Origin: DATLLN01 sp963720885
GTDB taxonomy: Bacteria; Actinomycetota; Thermoleophilia; Gaiellales; JAICJC01
DNA: 64,000 nt
Direction: 5' to 3'
NCBI GenBank assembly: GCA_963720885.1
Contig: CAVRGW010000005.1
Location: 806,001-870,000, forward strand
Under the pieces are notes generated by a model. The model searched no databases. It had not been told where the DNA came from and saw only the letters and a program-made list of their open reading frames with translations. Position 1 is the first letter of the stretch, and every line of letters starts with the position of its first letter. Position numbers and translations under genes: made by a program. Of this stretch, positions 40,795 to 49,458 are shown piece after piece.

Positions 40795-42665
40795 GCGCCG
40801 CCACCACCCCCGCCGAAGCTGCCGCCGCCTCCGCCGGAGAACCCGCCTCCCCCGCCCGAGCTGGACGAGGGCGACGGCGGCGGCGCGAACGAGCTCGACA
40901 GGCCACCCGCCCAGTCGTCGCCGCCCCACGGGATGATCCAGAACGTCGGCCCCATCGGCGAGGACGCCAGCACCTCCTCGGGCAGCCGCAGCTTCGCCTC
41001 GTCGAGGATCTTGTCGGCGAGGCCGAATGCGATGCCGTACACCAGCAGCCGCTCCCAGATCTCGATCTGCACCGGCACGGCGTCGGCGAACCGGGGGAAG
41101 TCGTCGAGGAAGCGGCGGAAGGCATCCCAGCGGTCGCCGAGCAGCGCGGCCTCCCGCGTTCGCCGGTTGAGCACCGTGCGCGGGGTCGCGATCGTGATCA
41201 CGCACGAGATCGCCAGGCAGCCGGCGGCCGCGAGTTCGAGCGCGTCGCGGAACGGCTTTTCGGGAGTCCGCGTTGCCAGCCACAGGACCAACACAGCGAT
41301 CGCGGCGAGCCCGAGCAGCACCGCCAGCGCGATGCGCGCCGCGGACCCTGACTCCTCGACCCAGCCGCGCGAGCGCACCTCGCGGCGGGTGGCCGTCTCG
41401 AACGCGTTGTACTTCTGCGCGATCCGGTTGCGCGTCGAGCGGTCGGCCTCGCGGGCGACGCGTCCCATCTTGTCCAGGTCGACCGGGCCGCCGTTCTCCT
41501 TCTGGAGCATGTCGACCATGTCCGCCACCTTCTGCTCGAACTCGCTCAGGTTGCCGGAGCCGTCGGCCGAGGCAATTGCCAGCGAGGCGTTGTCCGCCGG
41601 GAGTGTCCGCACCTGCTTGCGCACGATCAGGTCGAACAACGTCGCAGTGAACTCCCTCGATCCGACGTGCTCGCGCTGGGCCACCAGCGACGTGACCAGC
41701 GCCGGCGGGTCATCCGACGGCGGCTCGCGCTCGTACTGCTCGTGGTAGCCGGTGTCGTACTCGCGGCCGCGGCGCAGGTAGAGGACGAGGATGACGACGC
41801 CCACCGGCACCGTCGCCAGCGCCAGCAGGATCAGCGCGGTCACAGGCCACCAGCGGCGGGCCGTGTCCAGCCGCGACTTCTCGTCGTGGTACGCGCCGGC
41901 CGCCTGCTCCTCGGCCGCGGTGATCCCGGCCAGCGCGGGCCGCGGGTCGGACTGCACGTCGGAGCCGACGATCGCGTTCGACGGGAACAACACCCGAAGC
42001 GCGACCAGCTGGTGTTCGGGGATGTTGCGCGCCGTCATGGACACCACGTTGCCGTGCGTGACAATGGTCGGCTCGATGAAGGGTGGGTTGCCCCACACCT
42101 TCGTCGGCGTCGTTCCTTCGGGCAGCCGCACCGACGCGAAGAGCGTCCCCAGCTCCGACGGCCAGCCGTCGCCCCACACGTTCATGTTCATGTCGACCAC
42201 ATCCGGGTGGACGATCAGCACGCCGTGCAGCAGGTAGGACAGCGTGAAGGCTCGTGGTTCGTCGAACGCCGAGTAGTGCCAGACGATCCGTTCCCTGTCG
42301 GAGAGCTGGACGTCTCCGAAGCTGCCGGCCGGGCCGAAGCTGCCGAGCACGGTGCTGGCGCCCGGCCGGTAAGGGATGCCGTTCTCGGCGACGCTGACGT
42401 CGCTGATCGACTGTCCCGGTGCCAGCGGGATGTCGCGGAAGGCCCCGCTGTAGCTGCCGTGGAACGAGAACGTGATCGTCTCGGTGACGCGAACCGAGCC
42501 GTCGCGCTTGACCACCGCGTCGACCTTCGCCGACGGCAGGTCGTAGTAGCGGGAGCCGGGGAAGTGGAAGCCGCTGACCAGCGACCCGATCGCGCCGGGC
42601 GCAAACGACGCTGCGAGGATGACGACCACGACGATCGCCCAGAAGGCGTTTCGGATCTTGCTCAT
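40788..42665 (-). CDS. DUF2207 family membrane protein with Gly-rich C-terminus
   Basis: 625 residues. N-terminal signal-like helix (FWAIVVVVILAASFAPGAI), then the extracytoplasmic DUF2207 domain (VDAVVKRDGSVRVTETITFSFHGSYSGAFRDIPL). Two further membrane regions (WWPVTALILLALATVPVGVVILVLYL near 285 and IALAVLLGLAAIAVLVLWLA near 440) flank a cytoplasmic domain. The tail is almost pure glycine and serine (GGGGGFSGGGGGSFGGGGGG), common in this family. Function unknown. Start overlaps the LemA stop by ATGA, the usual pairing of these families. Confidence 0.92.
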   Translation of the reverse strand: MSKIRNAFWAIVVVVILAASFAPGAIGSLVSGFHFPGSRYYDLPSAKVDAVVKRDGSVRVTETITFSFHGSYSGAFRDIPLAPGQSISDVSVAENGIPYRPGASTVLGSFGPAGSFGDVQLSDRERIVWHYSAFDEPRAFTLSYLLHGVLIVHPDVVDMNMNVWGDGWPSELGTLFASVRLPEGTTPTKVWGNPPFIEPTIVTHGNVVSMTARNIPEHQLVALRVLFPSNAIVGSDVQSDPRPALAGITAAEEQAAGAYHDEKSRLDTARRWWPVTALILLALATVPVGVVILVLYLRRGREYDTGYHEQYEREPPSDDPPALVTSLVAQREHVGSREFTATLFDLIVRKQVRTLPADNASLAIASADGSGNLSEFEQKVADMVDMLQKENGGPVDLDKMGRVAREADRSTRNRIAQKYNAFETATRREVRSRGWVEESGSAARIALAVLLGLAAIAVLVLWLATRTPEKPFRDALELAAAGCLAISCVITIATPRTVLNRRTREAALLGDRWDAFRRFLDDFPRFADAVPVQIEIWERLLVYGIAFGLADKILDEAKLRLPEEVLASSPMGPTFWIIPWGGDDWAGGLSSSFAPPPSPSSSSGGGGGFSGGGGGSFGGGGGGAW

Positions 42666-43192
42666 GCCGCGCCCTCGGGCTCGAAGTAGGCCATCGGCCG
42701 AAGCCGCATCGCCCACCCCAGAAACGAGGTCGGCGCCGTCTGGATCCGGTTGTTGTAGGTGAGCGCCGTGTCGTTGTAGACCTGGCGAGCGATCGCGATC
42801 CGTCCCTCGGTGTCGTGCAGCTCGCGCACCAGCTCGCTGAATCGCTCCTGCGCGCGCAGCTCGGGATACGCCTCCCCCACAGCGAGCAGCCGCCCCACGG
42901 CCGCGCCCAGCGAGCCCTCCGCCGGGGACGCCTGCGCCGGCCCGGCCGCCCCCTCGGCCGCCGACCTTGCTGTCGCCACCCGGTCGAATGTCTCCCGCTC
43001 GTGGGTCGCGTAACCGCCGACGGCGTCGACGAGCTTGGGCACGAGGTCGCGGCGGCGGCGGAGCTCGACATCGACCTGCGACCACGAGCTGTCGGCCCGG
43101 TTGCGCGCGGTGACGATGCGGTTGTAGGCGAACACCGCCCAGACGATGACGAGCACCGCCAGGGCGAGCACGATCAGGCCAAGCGTCGCCAT
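42662..43192 (-). CDS. LemA family protein
   Basis: 176 residues. One N-terminal membrane helix (LGLIVLALAVLVIVWAVFAYN), then the helical LemA core: RNRADSSWSQVDVELRRRRDLVPKLVDAVGGYATHERETF and ELVRELHDTEGRIAIARQVYND, ending near NRIQTAPTSFLGWAM. Full length. Role in envelope signalling unknown. Cotranscribed with DUF2207. Its 5' end overlaps the mannosyltransferase-like gene by 19 bases. Confidence 0.92.
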   Translation of the reverse strand: MATLGLIVLALAVLVIVWAVFAYNRIVTARNRADSSWSQVDVELRRRRDLVPKLVDAVGGYATHERETFDRVATARSAAEGAAGPAQASPAEGSLGAAVGRLLAVGEAYPELRAQERFSELVRELHDTEGRIAIARQVYNDTALTYNNRIQTAPTSFLGWAMRLRPMAYFEPEGAA

Positions 43193-44298
43193 CCGGCAGA
43201 TCGTACGCGCACCGCCGGTCGCGGAAGGGCCGCGGGGCGCGCCGCCAGCGCGACCTGGACGAGGACGGCGACCAGCAGCCCGTGCCACAGGACGACCGGC
43301 CACAGCATCCCGCCGCTCTGCGCGTGGGGCATCACCCAGAGGGCCAGCGGCAGCAGCCAGGCCGGATGCATCCGCGGGCGAGCCAGCGCCAGGCAGAGGA
43401 TCGCCAGCGAGAAGTAGTTGAGCCAGACGACGGGCGAGAGCGCGAGCGCCGAGAGCAGGAAGCACGAGAACACGAGGCGTTCGTCGAAGCGGAGCCAGCG
43501 GGCCTGCACGGCGATGGCGGCGACGCCGATAGCCACGGCGTAGGCGGCGATCGTTGCGTGGTGCATGGTGGCGCCGCCGGCGAGGAACAGCTCGCGGCTC
43601 GAGAAGCCGCGCCAGGCGAGCACCTCGCCCAGCAGGTCGACGGTGCGGTTGTAGTCGGACATGCCGGCGAAACCGATCGCGGCCCACGAGCCGGCGATCA
43701 GGACGATGCTGCCCGCGGTGGCGGCAACGGCGGCGCGGATCCGGCCGCAGACCAGCAGCCAGCCGATCAGCGGCAGCAGCAGCAGCTTCAGCCCGACGCC
43801 CATGGCGATCGCGAGGCCGCAGACGAGCGCCTTGTCGCGGTACCGCCAGGCGACGGCGGCGAGCAGCATCAGCAGCGGTGTGATCGAGCCGACGTGCAGC
43901 GCCTGGACGATCCCGTCAGTCGCGGCACACAGGGCGTAGACCCGCCAGTCGCGGACGCCGACCAGCCACAGTGCGAGCGCGGCGCTGCCCAGCATCGCGG
44001 CGTACCAGAGCGCGCCCGCCATCGCCCCCGGCAACAGCGCCAGGCCGGCGAACAGCAGCGCCGCCGGGGCCGGGTAGACGAACTGCTCCTGGCCTGCGAG
44101 CAGGTGGGCGTCCACCGCCGGGTACGGCGAACGGCCGGCCAGCACGTCGTGGCCGCCTGCAAGGTAGGTGTGGAAGTCCATCATCCCCTTCGGGCCGTGC
44201 CACGCGGCCATCGTCACGCCGCCCAGCACGGTCAGCGCGGGGATCAGGAGCAGCACCAGCTGCGAGTGGGCGATCAGCCGGGAGCGCGACGTCACCAC
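43174..44298 (-). CDS. Glycosyltransferase family 87-like (DUF2029) membrane protein
   Basis: 374 residues from GTG 44298. About ten membrane helices. DFHTYLAGGHDVLAGRSPYP (near residue 44) is the acidic loop of polyprenol-phosphate-dependent mannosyltransferases, with the catalytic Asp; PAPAALLFAGLALLP follows. The family adds mannose to lipid or wall glycans. Longer in-frame starts up to 44490 have Arg/Pro-rich non-coding character. GTG GTG doublet leaves a one-codon doubt on the start. Confidence 0.85.
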   Translation of the reverse strand: MVTSRSRLIAHSQLVLLLIPALTVLGGVTMAAWHGPKGMMDFHTYLAGGHDVLAGRSPYPAVDAHLLAGQEQFVYPAPAALLFAGLALLPGAMAGALWYAAMLGSAALALWLVGVRDWRVYALCAATDGIVQALHVGSITPLLMLLAAVAWRYRDKALVCGLAIAMGVGLKLLLLPLIGWLLVCGRIRAAVAATAGSIVLIAGSWAAIGFAGMSDYNRTVDLLGEVLAWRGFSSRELFLAGGATMHHATIAAYAVAIGVAAIAVQARWLRFDERLVFSCFLLSALALSPVVWLNYFSLAILCLALARPRMHPAWLLPLALWVMPHAQSGGMLWPVVLWHGLLVAVLVQVALAARPAALPRPAVRVRSAGWRRLA

Positions 44299-44386
44299 TC
44301 CAGCGTCCGTGCATTTCGCCCGGGTGGCAACCCATATGGGTGATACCCGGCTCACCCCATTGGGTTGGTGGGCGCACCCCCGCGGC

Positions 44387-44761
44387 CTACGAATACCACG
44401 CGGGCGGATCGCCGCCCGGCGCCGGCGGCTCCGCGCTCTGCCCGCCCGCGTACTCCGCGCGGCCGGTGGTCTCGCACCACACCGACGCATCCGCGAAGCG
44501 CTCCGCCATCAGCCGCGCGGTCACGTCCTGCATCGCCGCATCGGCGGCCGACGCGCGGCCGTCGGTCTCGAGCACCAGCAGCCCTTCCCCATCGTCCGGG
44601 AAGTACGTGGCGCGCACACCGGTATCCGACAGGGGCGGCTTCAGCCAGTGGAAGCCGATGCCGTCCAGCTCCGGCCCCCAGTCGAACCGGTAGCCGAGCG
44701 GCTCGAGGAACGCTCGCAGCGCCTCGACCGGCACCGCCTGGAAGCGCACCTCGAGCCTCAT
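44387..44761 (-). CDS. Hypothetical protein, 124 residues
   Basis: MRLEVRFQAVPVEALRAFLEPLGYRFDWGPELDGIGFHWLKPP, then TGVRATYFPDDGEGLLVLETDGRASAADAAMQDVTARLMAERF. Soluble alpha/beta character, no family recognised. Starts divergently 42 bases from the DUF2568 gene. Confidence 0.7.
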   Translation of the reverse strand: MRLEVRFQAVPVEALRAFLEPLGYRFDWGPELDGIGFHWLKPPLSDTGVRATYFPDDGEGLLVLETDGRASAADAAMQDVTARLMAERFADASVWCETTGRAEYAGGQSAEPPAPGGDPPAWYS

Positions 44762-44803
44762 CGACCCGAGGATACCGACCTGCCGATCTGGCATCCTGCG
44801 GCG

Positions 44804-45145
44804 ATGGCCGGGATCCTGCTGCTGCTCCGCTTCCTGCTCGAGCTCGCCCTGATCGCCGCGGTCGGCGCGGGCGCCTGGGATCTCGCGGGCGGCGGAGCGG
44901 CCGGCGCGCTCGCCGCCAGCGTCGCCGCGGCCGCCGTCGTGGTGATCTGGGGGCTGGCCATCGCGCCCAGGGCGCGGAGGCGGCTGCCCGACCCGGCGCG
45001 GCTGGTGCTGGAGATGACGCTGTTCGTGATCGGCGGCCTCGCGCTGGTCGCCACCGACCAGACGCTGCTGGGCATCGTGTTCGCCATGACGTCCGCGGCC
45101 GTCGCGGTCGCGGTGCGCCAGCTCAGCGGCGGAACCGCTCCTTGA
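44804..45145 (+). CDS. DUF2568 family small membrane protein
   Basis: 113 residues. LLLRFLLELALIAAVGAGAWDLAGG, VVVIWGLAIAPRARRRLPDPARLVLEMTLFVIGGLALVATDQTLLGIVFAMTSAAV: four helices and the conserved W...AP.a...l.....l..E motif of DUF2568/YrdB-like proteins. Function unknown. Its 3' end overlaps the end of smpB (convergent) by 23 bases. Confidence 0.85.
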   Translation: MAGILLLLRFLLELALIAAVGAGAWDLAGGGAAGALAASVAAAAVVVIWGLAIAPRARRRLPDPARLVLEMTLFVIGGLALVATDQTLLGIVFAMTSAAVAVAVRQLSGGTAP

Positions 45146-45587
45146 CCTCGCGCTCCAGCTGCCGCCGGGCGTCGCGGTCGGAGATCGCCTGCCGCTTGTC
45201 GCGGCCCTCCTTGCCCTTCGCCAGCCCCAGCTCGAGCTTCGCCCGCCCGCCCTTGAAATAGAGGACGAGCGGCACCAGCGTCATCCCGCGTTGCGCCACC
45301 TTGTCGCCCAGCTGCTCGATCTCGCGGCGGTGCAGCAGCAGCTTGCGGTCGCGCATCGGCTCGTGGTTCGCGTCGGAGCCCTGCCGATAGGGAGCGATGT
45401 TCGCGCCGACCAGGAACACCTCGCCGCCGCGCAGGACGGCGTAGGCCTCCTGCAGGTTGCCGCCGCCGTCCCGCAGCGACTTCACCTCGGTGCCGGTCAG
45501 GGCCATCCCGGCCTCGACGCGCTCCAGCACGTGATAGTCGCGGCGGGCGCGGCGGTTCTCGGCGATCACCTTGCGTCCATCGCTCAT
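45123..45587 (-). CDS. smpB: SsrA-binding protein SmpB
   Basis: 154 residues, full length. VIAENRRARRDYHVLERVEAGMALTGTEVKSLRDG, NLQEAYAVLRGGEVFLVGANIAPY, RDRKLLLHRREIEQL and LVPLVLYFKGGRAKLELGLAKGKEGRDKR are the family blocks; the basic tail that enters the ribosome is present. Binds tmRNA and brings it to stalled ribosomes. ssrA is 6 kb away on the same strand. Confidence 0.97.
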   Translation of the reverse strand: MSDGRKVIAENRRARRDYHVLERVEAGMALTGTEVKSLRDGGGNLQEAYAVLRGGEVFLVGANIAPYRQGSDANHEPMRDRKLLLHRREIEQLGDKVAQRGMTLVPLVLYFKGGRAKLELGLAKGKEGRDKRQAISDRDARRQLEREVKERFRR

Positions 45588-45597
45588 CTGACGAATC

Positions 45598-46794
45598 CTA
45601 CGCGGCGACAGCCTGCGGCTCGGGTTCGGTCAGCCTTCCGGGCAGCCTGCCGGCAACCAGCACCAGGCCGACGGCCAGTGCCAGCAGCGCGGCGTCCATC
45701 GCCAGCGCCGGCCCCCACCCCGCCCGGTCGACGAGGATGCCGGCGGCCGGGAACAGCCACAGCATCTGGATCGAAAACCCGCTCTCGGCGATCGACATCG
45801 TGGTCGCCCGGAACTCGGACGAGGTGTTGGACTGCAGCTCGGTGGACAGCGGTGCGTAGATCAAGTCCGGCAGCCCGCCCGCCAGCGCCGCGACCACCGC
45901 CGTGACGGCGAGCGCGCCGCTGACCGGGGTCAGCGCGATCCCGGCGACCAGCAGGCCGCCGCACACGGCCACCACGGTCGCGATCGGCACGCGCCCGGGC
46001 AGCTGCCCGCCAAGCCAGCCGCATCCCGCCCCGACGAACATCATCCCGCCCATCAGCACGCCCAGCTGGATGTCCGACGCGCCCCGCTGCTCGAGCAGTG
46101 CCGGCATGTACAGCCACCACACGGTGACCGTCGCCCACAGCAGGCTCCAGGCGATGGTGAGGACGCCCAGCCGGGGCCAGATCCGCAGCGCGACCACGGC
46201 CCGGCGGGCGATCCGCAGGCCGTGCGCCGCCGAGTGGCCGCGGCGGTCGTCCGGCAGGCGCAGCGCGACCGCACTGGCCACCAGCGCGCAGACGGCCGTC
46301 ATGCCGAAGGCGAGCTCGCGCGAGATCGAGTCGGCGACGTAGCCGCCGACGACGAATGAGATCGCCGCGGCGAACTGGAACACGGCCCAGAGGCCGCCCA
46401 GCATGCGCGGGAAGTGCGCCTCGGCGTCGTCGTGTGCCAGCGCGTCGAACAGGTACGCCTCGTCCGAGCCCATCACCAGGGCGAACGACACGCCGGCGAC
46501 GAGCGCCGCACAGCACACGCCGACCAGCCCCGGCGCATACACCCACCCGAGCTGCGAGACCGCGGTGAAGAACCCCGCGGCGACCAGCATCCGCCGGCGG
46601 CCGAGCGTGTCGGCAAGGGCGCCGGTCGGGATCTGGGCTCCGAGCATGCCGACGTGAAGCACGGCCTCGATCAGGCCGACCTGCGGCAGGCTGAAGCCCC
46701 GCTCCAGCAGGAACGGCACCCAGATGGCGCCGGCGAAGTCGACGCCTCGAAACAGCTGGTAGAACCGGAAGGTTGTGAGAACACGCGCATTCAT
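45598..46794 (-). CDS. MFS transporter, 12-helix
   Basis: 398 residues with 12 hydrophobic segments. Motif A-like GALADTLGRRRMLVAAGFFTAVSQLGWVY near residue 58 and PQVGLIEAVLHVGMLGAQIPTG just before it. C-half ELQSNTSSEFRATTMSIAESGFSIQMLWLFPAAGIL is common in putative drug-resistance MFS proteins. Substrate unknown. It sits between smpB and the HAD phosphatase gene on the same strand with short gaps. Confidence 0.9.
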   Translation of the reverse strand: MNARVLTTFRFYQLFRGVDFAGAIWVPFLLERGFSLPQVGLIEAVLHVGMLGAQIPTGALADTLGRRRMLVAAGFFTAVSQLGWVYAPGLVGVCCAALVAGVSFALVMGSDEAYLFDALAHDDAEAHFPRMLGGLWAVFQFAAAISFVVGGYVADSISRELAFGMTAVCALVASAVALRLPDDRRGHSAAHGLRIARRAVVALRIWPRLGVLTIAWSLLWATVTVWWLYMPALLEQRGASDIQLGVLMGGMMFVGAGCGWLGGQLPGRVPIATVVAVCGGLLVAGIALTPVSGALAVTAVVAALAGGLPDLIYAPLSTELQSNTSSEFRATTMSIAESGFSIQMLWLFPAAGILVDRAGWGPALAMDAALLALAVGLVLVAGRLPGRLTEPEPQAVAA

Positions 46795-46960
46795 CGCAAG
46801 ACCTCAATGGGAGGAAACGGGACCAGGGGCGGACGAACCGGCCCCGGTCAGTGCGAGACGCGCGAGATGGCGTGGCGCAGCCGTCGCACAGCAGCGGAGC
46901 TGGGACTGATGTCAATGCTGCGAACCATCGCCGCGGCACTGTAGCAAAGCGTTCCGGCGG

Positions 46961-47716
46961 TCAGATGGCCGCGGGCAGCGCGGCCAGCGACGGCAGGTCG
47001 AGATCGACGTCCGCTCGGTCGGGGAACGTCGAGCCCTTGCCCGTACGCAGCAGGCAGGTGCGCATGCCGATCTGACGGGCGGGCGGCAGGTCGGACTCCA
47101 GATCGTCGCTGACCATCATCGCGTCGCCGGGCGCCACGCCCATCAGGGCGCACGCCCGCTCGTAGATCGCCGGCGACGGCTTGCCGACCACGGTCGCCGA
47201 CACCCGCGTCGAGAACTCCAACCCGGTCACGAACATGCCGGCGTCCAGCGACGGGCCGGTCGCAGTCGGCCACCACCTGTTGCGCTGCATCGCGACCAGC
47301 TGGGCGCCGGCCAGCACCGACCGGAACACGCCGTTCAGCCGCTGATACGTCCAATCGTCGCCGGGGCCGCCGAGCAGGATCACGTCGGCGGAGAAGGGAT
47401 CCTCGACCAGCCGGACGCCGTCCAGCTCGCCGACGACGCCGCGCTCGACCAGCGCGTAGACCGCCCGGCCCTCGTGCTCGGTGCGCAGATGATCGGCGGC
47501 CGCCGACGCCGCGGTGACGATCCGCTCGGCGGGAAACTCGAGTCCCAGCCCAGCCAGGCGCTCGGCCAGGTCGGCACGTGTGCGTCCGGTCGTGTTCGTC
47601 AGGATCGCGAGCTCGAGGCCGTGCGAGCGCAGCTCGGCCACGGCGCGGTCGGCGCCGGGCAGCGGCTCCCAGTCGACGTGCAGCACGCCCTCCATGTCGA
47701 GCACGATTCCCTTCAT
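46961..47716 (-). CDS. HAD-IIA family hydrolase (NagD-like sugar phosphatase)
   Basis: 251 residues. Motif I GIVLDMEGVLHVDWEPLPGA at residues 3-22 (nucleophile Asp7; the usual DxDG is DMEG, so the second acid is Glu), motif II ILTNTTGRT, and late VVGKPSPAIYERACALMG with MVSDDLESDLPPARQIGM (motif IV). Cap domain between. Removes phosphate from small sugars or nucleotides. The DMEG variant is the oddity; activity may still hold. Ends 166 bases before the MFS start; next upstream gene is the penicillin-binding protein. Confidence 0.88.
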   Translation of the reverse strand: MKGIVLDMEGVLHVDWEPLPGADRAVAELRSHGLELAILTNTTGRTRADLAERLAGLGLEFPAERIVTAASAAADHLRTEHEGRAVYALVERGVVGELDGVRLVEDPFSADVILLGGPGDDWTYQRLNGVFRSVLAGAQLVAMQRNRWWPTATGPSLDAGMFVTGLEFSTRVSATVVGKPSPAIYERACALMGVAPGDAMMVSDDLESDLPPARQIGMRTCLLRTGKGSTFPDRADVDLDLPSLAALPAAI

Positions 47717-47719
47717 TGC

Positions 47720-49429
47720 TCAGGGATTCTGCAACGCGGCATCGATCACCTGCCGGGCGATCGGCGCGGCGGTCGTCCCGCCGACGCCACCATGGACGAT
47801 CAGGACGGCCACGACCACCTGCGGCGCCTGGGCCGGCGCGTAGCCGATGAACCACGCGTCGCTCTTGATTCCCGGCCCCAGTTCGGCCGTGCCGGTCTTG
47901 CCGGCGACCGTCGCCAGCGAGCTCTGCGCGGGCTGGCCGGTGCCATAGGCGACCACCGCTTGCATCATCTGCGCCACACCGGCCGCGACCGTGCGCGGGA
48001 TCACCCGGTGCGATGGCTCGCGGTCGCTCCCCGAGATCGGCTGCTGCGCGACGTACGGCGGATGCATCAGCCCGCCGCCGGCGATCACCTGGGCCACGGA
48101 TGCCATCTGCAGCGGCGTCGCCACCACGCCACCCTGCCCGATGCCGGTGACGCCGAGCTGCAGGTCGCTGGTCAGCGATTCGGCCTTGGGGTACACGCTG
48201 GTCGGCACGGCGTAGTGGATCGAAGGCTGCCGGTTGAACCCGTAGCGGACAGCCATCTCGTTCATCCGCTTGGCGCCGACCTCGACCGCCAGCGGGGCGA
48301 AGACCGAGTTGCAGCTCTCCGCGAAGGCGTTCTCCAGCGTGCCGCCGCACAGCTCCTTGTGGAAGTTCTTGAGCTTGAATCCGTTGATCTCGTGGAACTT
48401 CTCGAACGGGTACTCGCTGGACAGCGTCGCCTTGTTCGACTCCAGCGCCGCCGACGCCGTCACCGTCTTGAACGTCGAGCCCGGCGGCTGCAGGCCGGTC
48501 AGCGCGTTCCCGACCGCGGCTCGCAGCGCCCCGCTCTGCGCGTCGAGCACGACGATGCCGCCGTTCCGGTCCCCCAGCGCGGTCGCCGCAGCCTCCTGGA
48601 CGGGTACGGACAGCGTCGTCTTCACGTTGTGCGGGTGCCTGCCGGCGTGGCCCGCCAGCCTGCGGCCCTGGCCGTCGGCCGACCGGGCGACCAGCCGCAC
48701 GCCGGGCCGTCCCGACAGGGTCGGGTCGAGCGACCGCTCCAGACCGGCCTGGCCGTACTCCTCGTCGCTCCATCCCAGCGTCCGCCGCTGTGCCAGGTCG
48801 GCCGCGCTCTCGGGCGTCCGGACGAAGCCCGTGATCAGTGCGAACGGCGTGCCGGCGGGATAGCGGCGAGCGTCGCGCGGGCCGATGGCGAGCGGCTCGC
48901 TGTCCTTGGAGAGGATCGCGCCGCGGCTCTTGGGCACCTTGTAGACCCGCTCCAGCGTCTCGCCGTCGGTCAGCCCGGGGAAGGTCATGAACGGCTCCCA
49001 TGCCACCAGGTACTGGCCGTCGACCTCCGCCAGCGGCACCGTCAGCGTCCCCGGCACGTCGCCGAACAGCTTGCTGACGGCCACCATCGGCACGGTCGCG
49101 GCGCCGGCATGGACGTGCACCGGCCCGGCGACCCGCACGCGGCGCAGGCTCGCCGTGGCGGCCGACCGCGCGTACGCGTCGTCGAACGACGTGCGCGGGT
49201 TCTCGCGGCGCGCGCGGGGCGTCAGCTCGCGGTACATGGCGTCCAGATCGCCCCCAGCCCAGGCCTGGGCGAAGCTGCGTGCAACCGGGCGCGGGTCGGG
49301 CGGCTTGTCGCCCACCGTGTTGACGGCCAGGACCGCGCCGGTGCCGACGGCCGAGACCGCCAGTGCGAGCATCACGAGCACGAGCAGCCGGCGCCCACGC
49401 CGACGCTTCCTCCGACCTGCCGGGATCAC
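47720..49429 (-). CDS. Penicillin-binding protein, MecA_N plus transpeptidase (FtsI/PBP2-like)
   Basis: 569 residues from GTG 49429. One membrane helix (LLVLVMLALAVSAVGTGAVL), then an NTF2-like MecA_N domain (ARSFAQAWAGGDLDAMYRELTP) and a dimerisation part (VPKSRGAILSKD). The transpeptidase domain has all three motifs: PGSTFK (Ser318), SCN in AESCNSVFA (near 375) and AGKTGTAE (near 510). Crosslinks peptidoglycan; class B type. Longer frames upstream overlap the RNase gene and are not real. It is part of the division/envelope cluster with ctpA-like and ftsEX. Confidence 0.9.
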   Translation of the reverse strand: MIPAGRRKRRRGRRLLVLVMLALAVSAVGTGAVLAVNTVGDKPPDPRPVARSFAQAWAGGDLDAMYRELTPRARRENPRTSFDDAYARSAATASLRRVRVAGPVHVHAGAATVPMVAVSKLFGDVPGTLTVPLAEVDGQYLVAWEPFMTFPGLTDGETLERVYKVPKSRGAILSKDSEPLAIGPRDARRYPAGTPFALITGFVRTPESAADLAQRRTLGWSDEEYGQAGLERSLDPTLSGRPGVRLVARSADGQGRRLAGHAGRHPHNVKTTLSVPVQEAAATALGDRNGGIVVLDAQSGALRAAVGNALTGLQPPGSTFKTVTASAALESNKATLSSEYPFEKFHEINGFKLKNFHKELCGGTLENAFAESCNSVFAPLAVEVGAKRMNEMAVRYGFNRQPSIHYAVPTSVYPKAESLTSDLQLGVTGIGQGGVVATPLQMASVAQVIAGGGLMHPPYVAQQPISGSDREPSHRVIPRTVAAGVAQMMQAVVAYGTGQPAQSSLATVAGKTGTAELGPGIKSDAWFIGYAPAQAPQVVVAVLIVHGGVGGTTAAPIARQVIDAALQNP

Positions 49430-49458
49430 TCGTGCATTCTGCCTCAGACTCGGCGCCC

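Noticed and set aside
46848..46925. A 25-residue minus-strand leader peptide before the MFS gene at 46794
   Set aside because: No ribosome site, no run of one amino acid and no terminator/antiterminator pair were seen.
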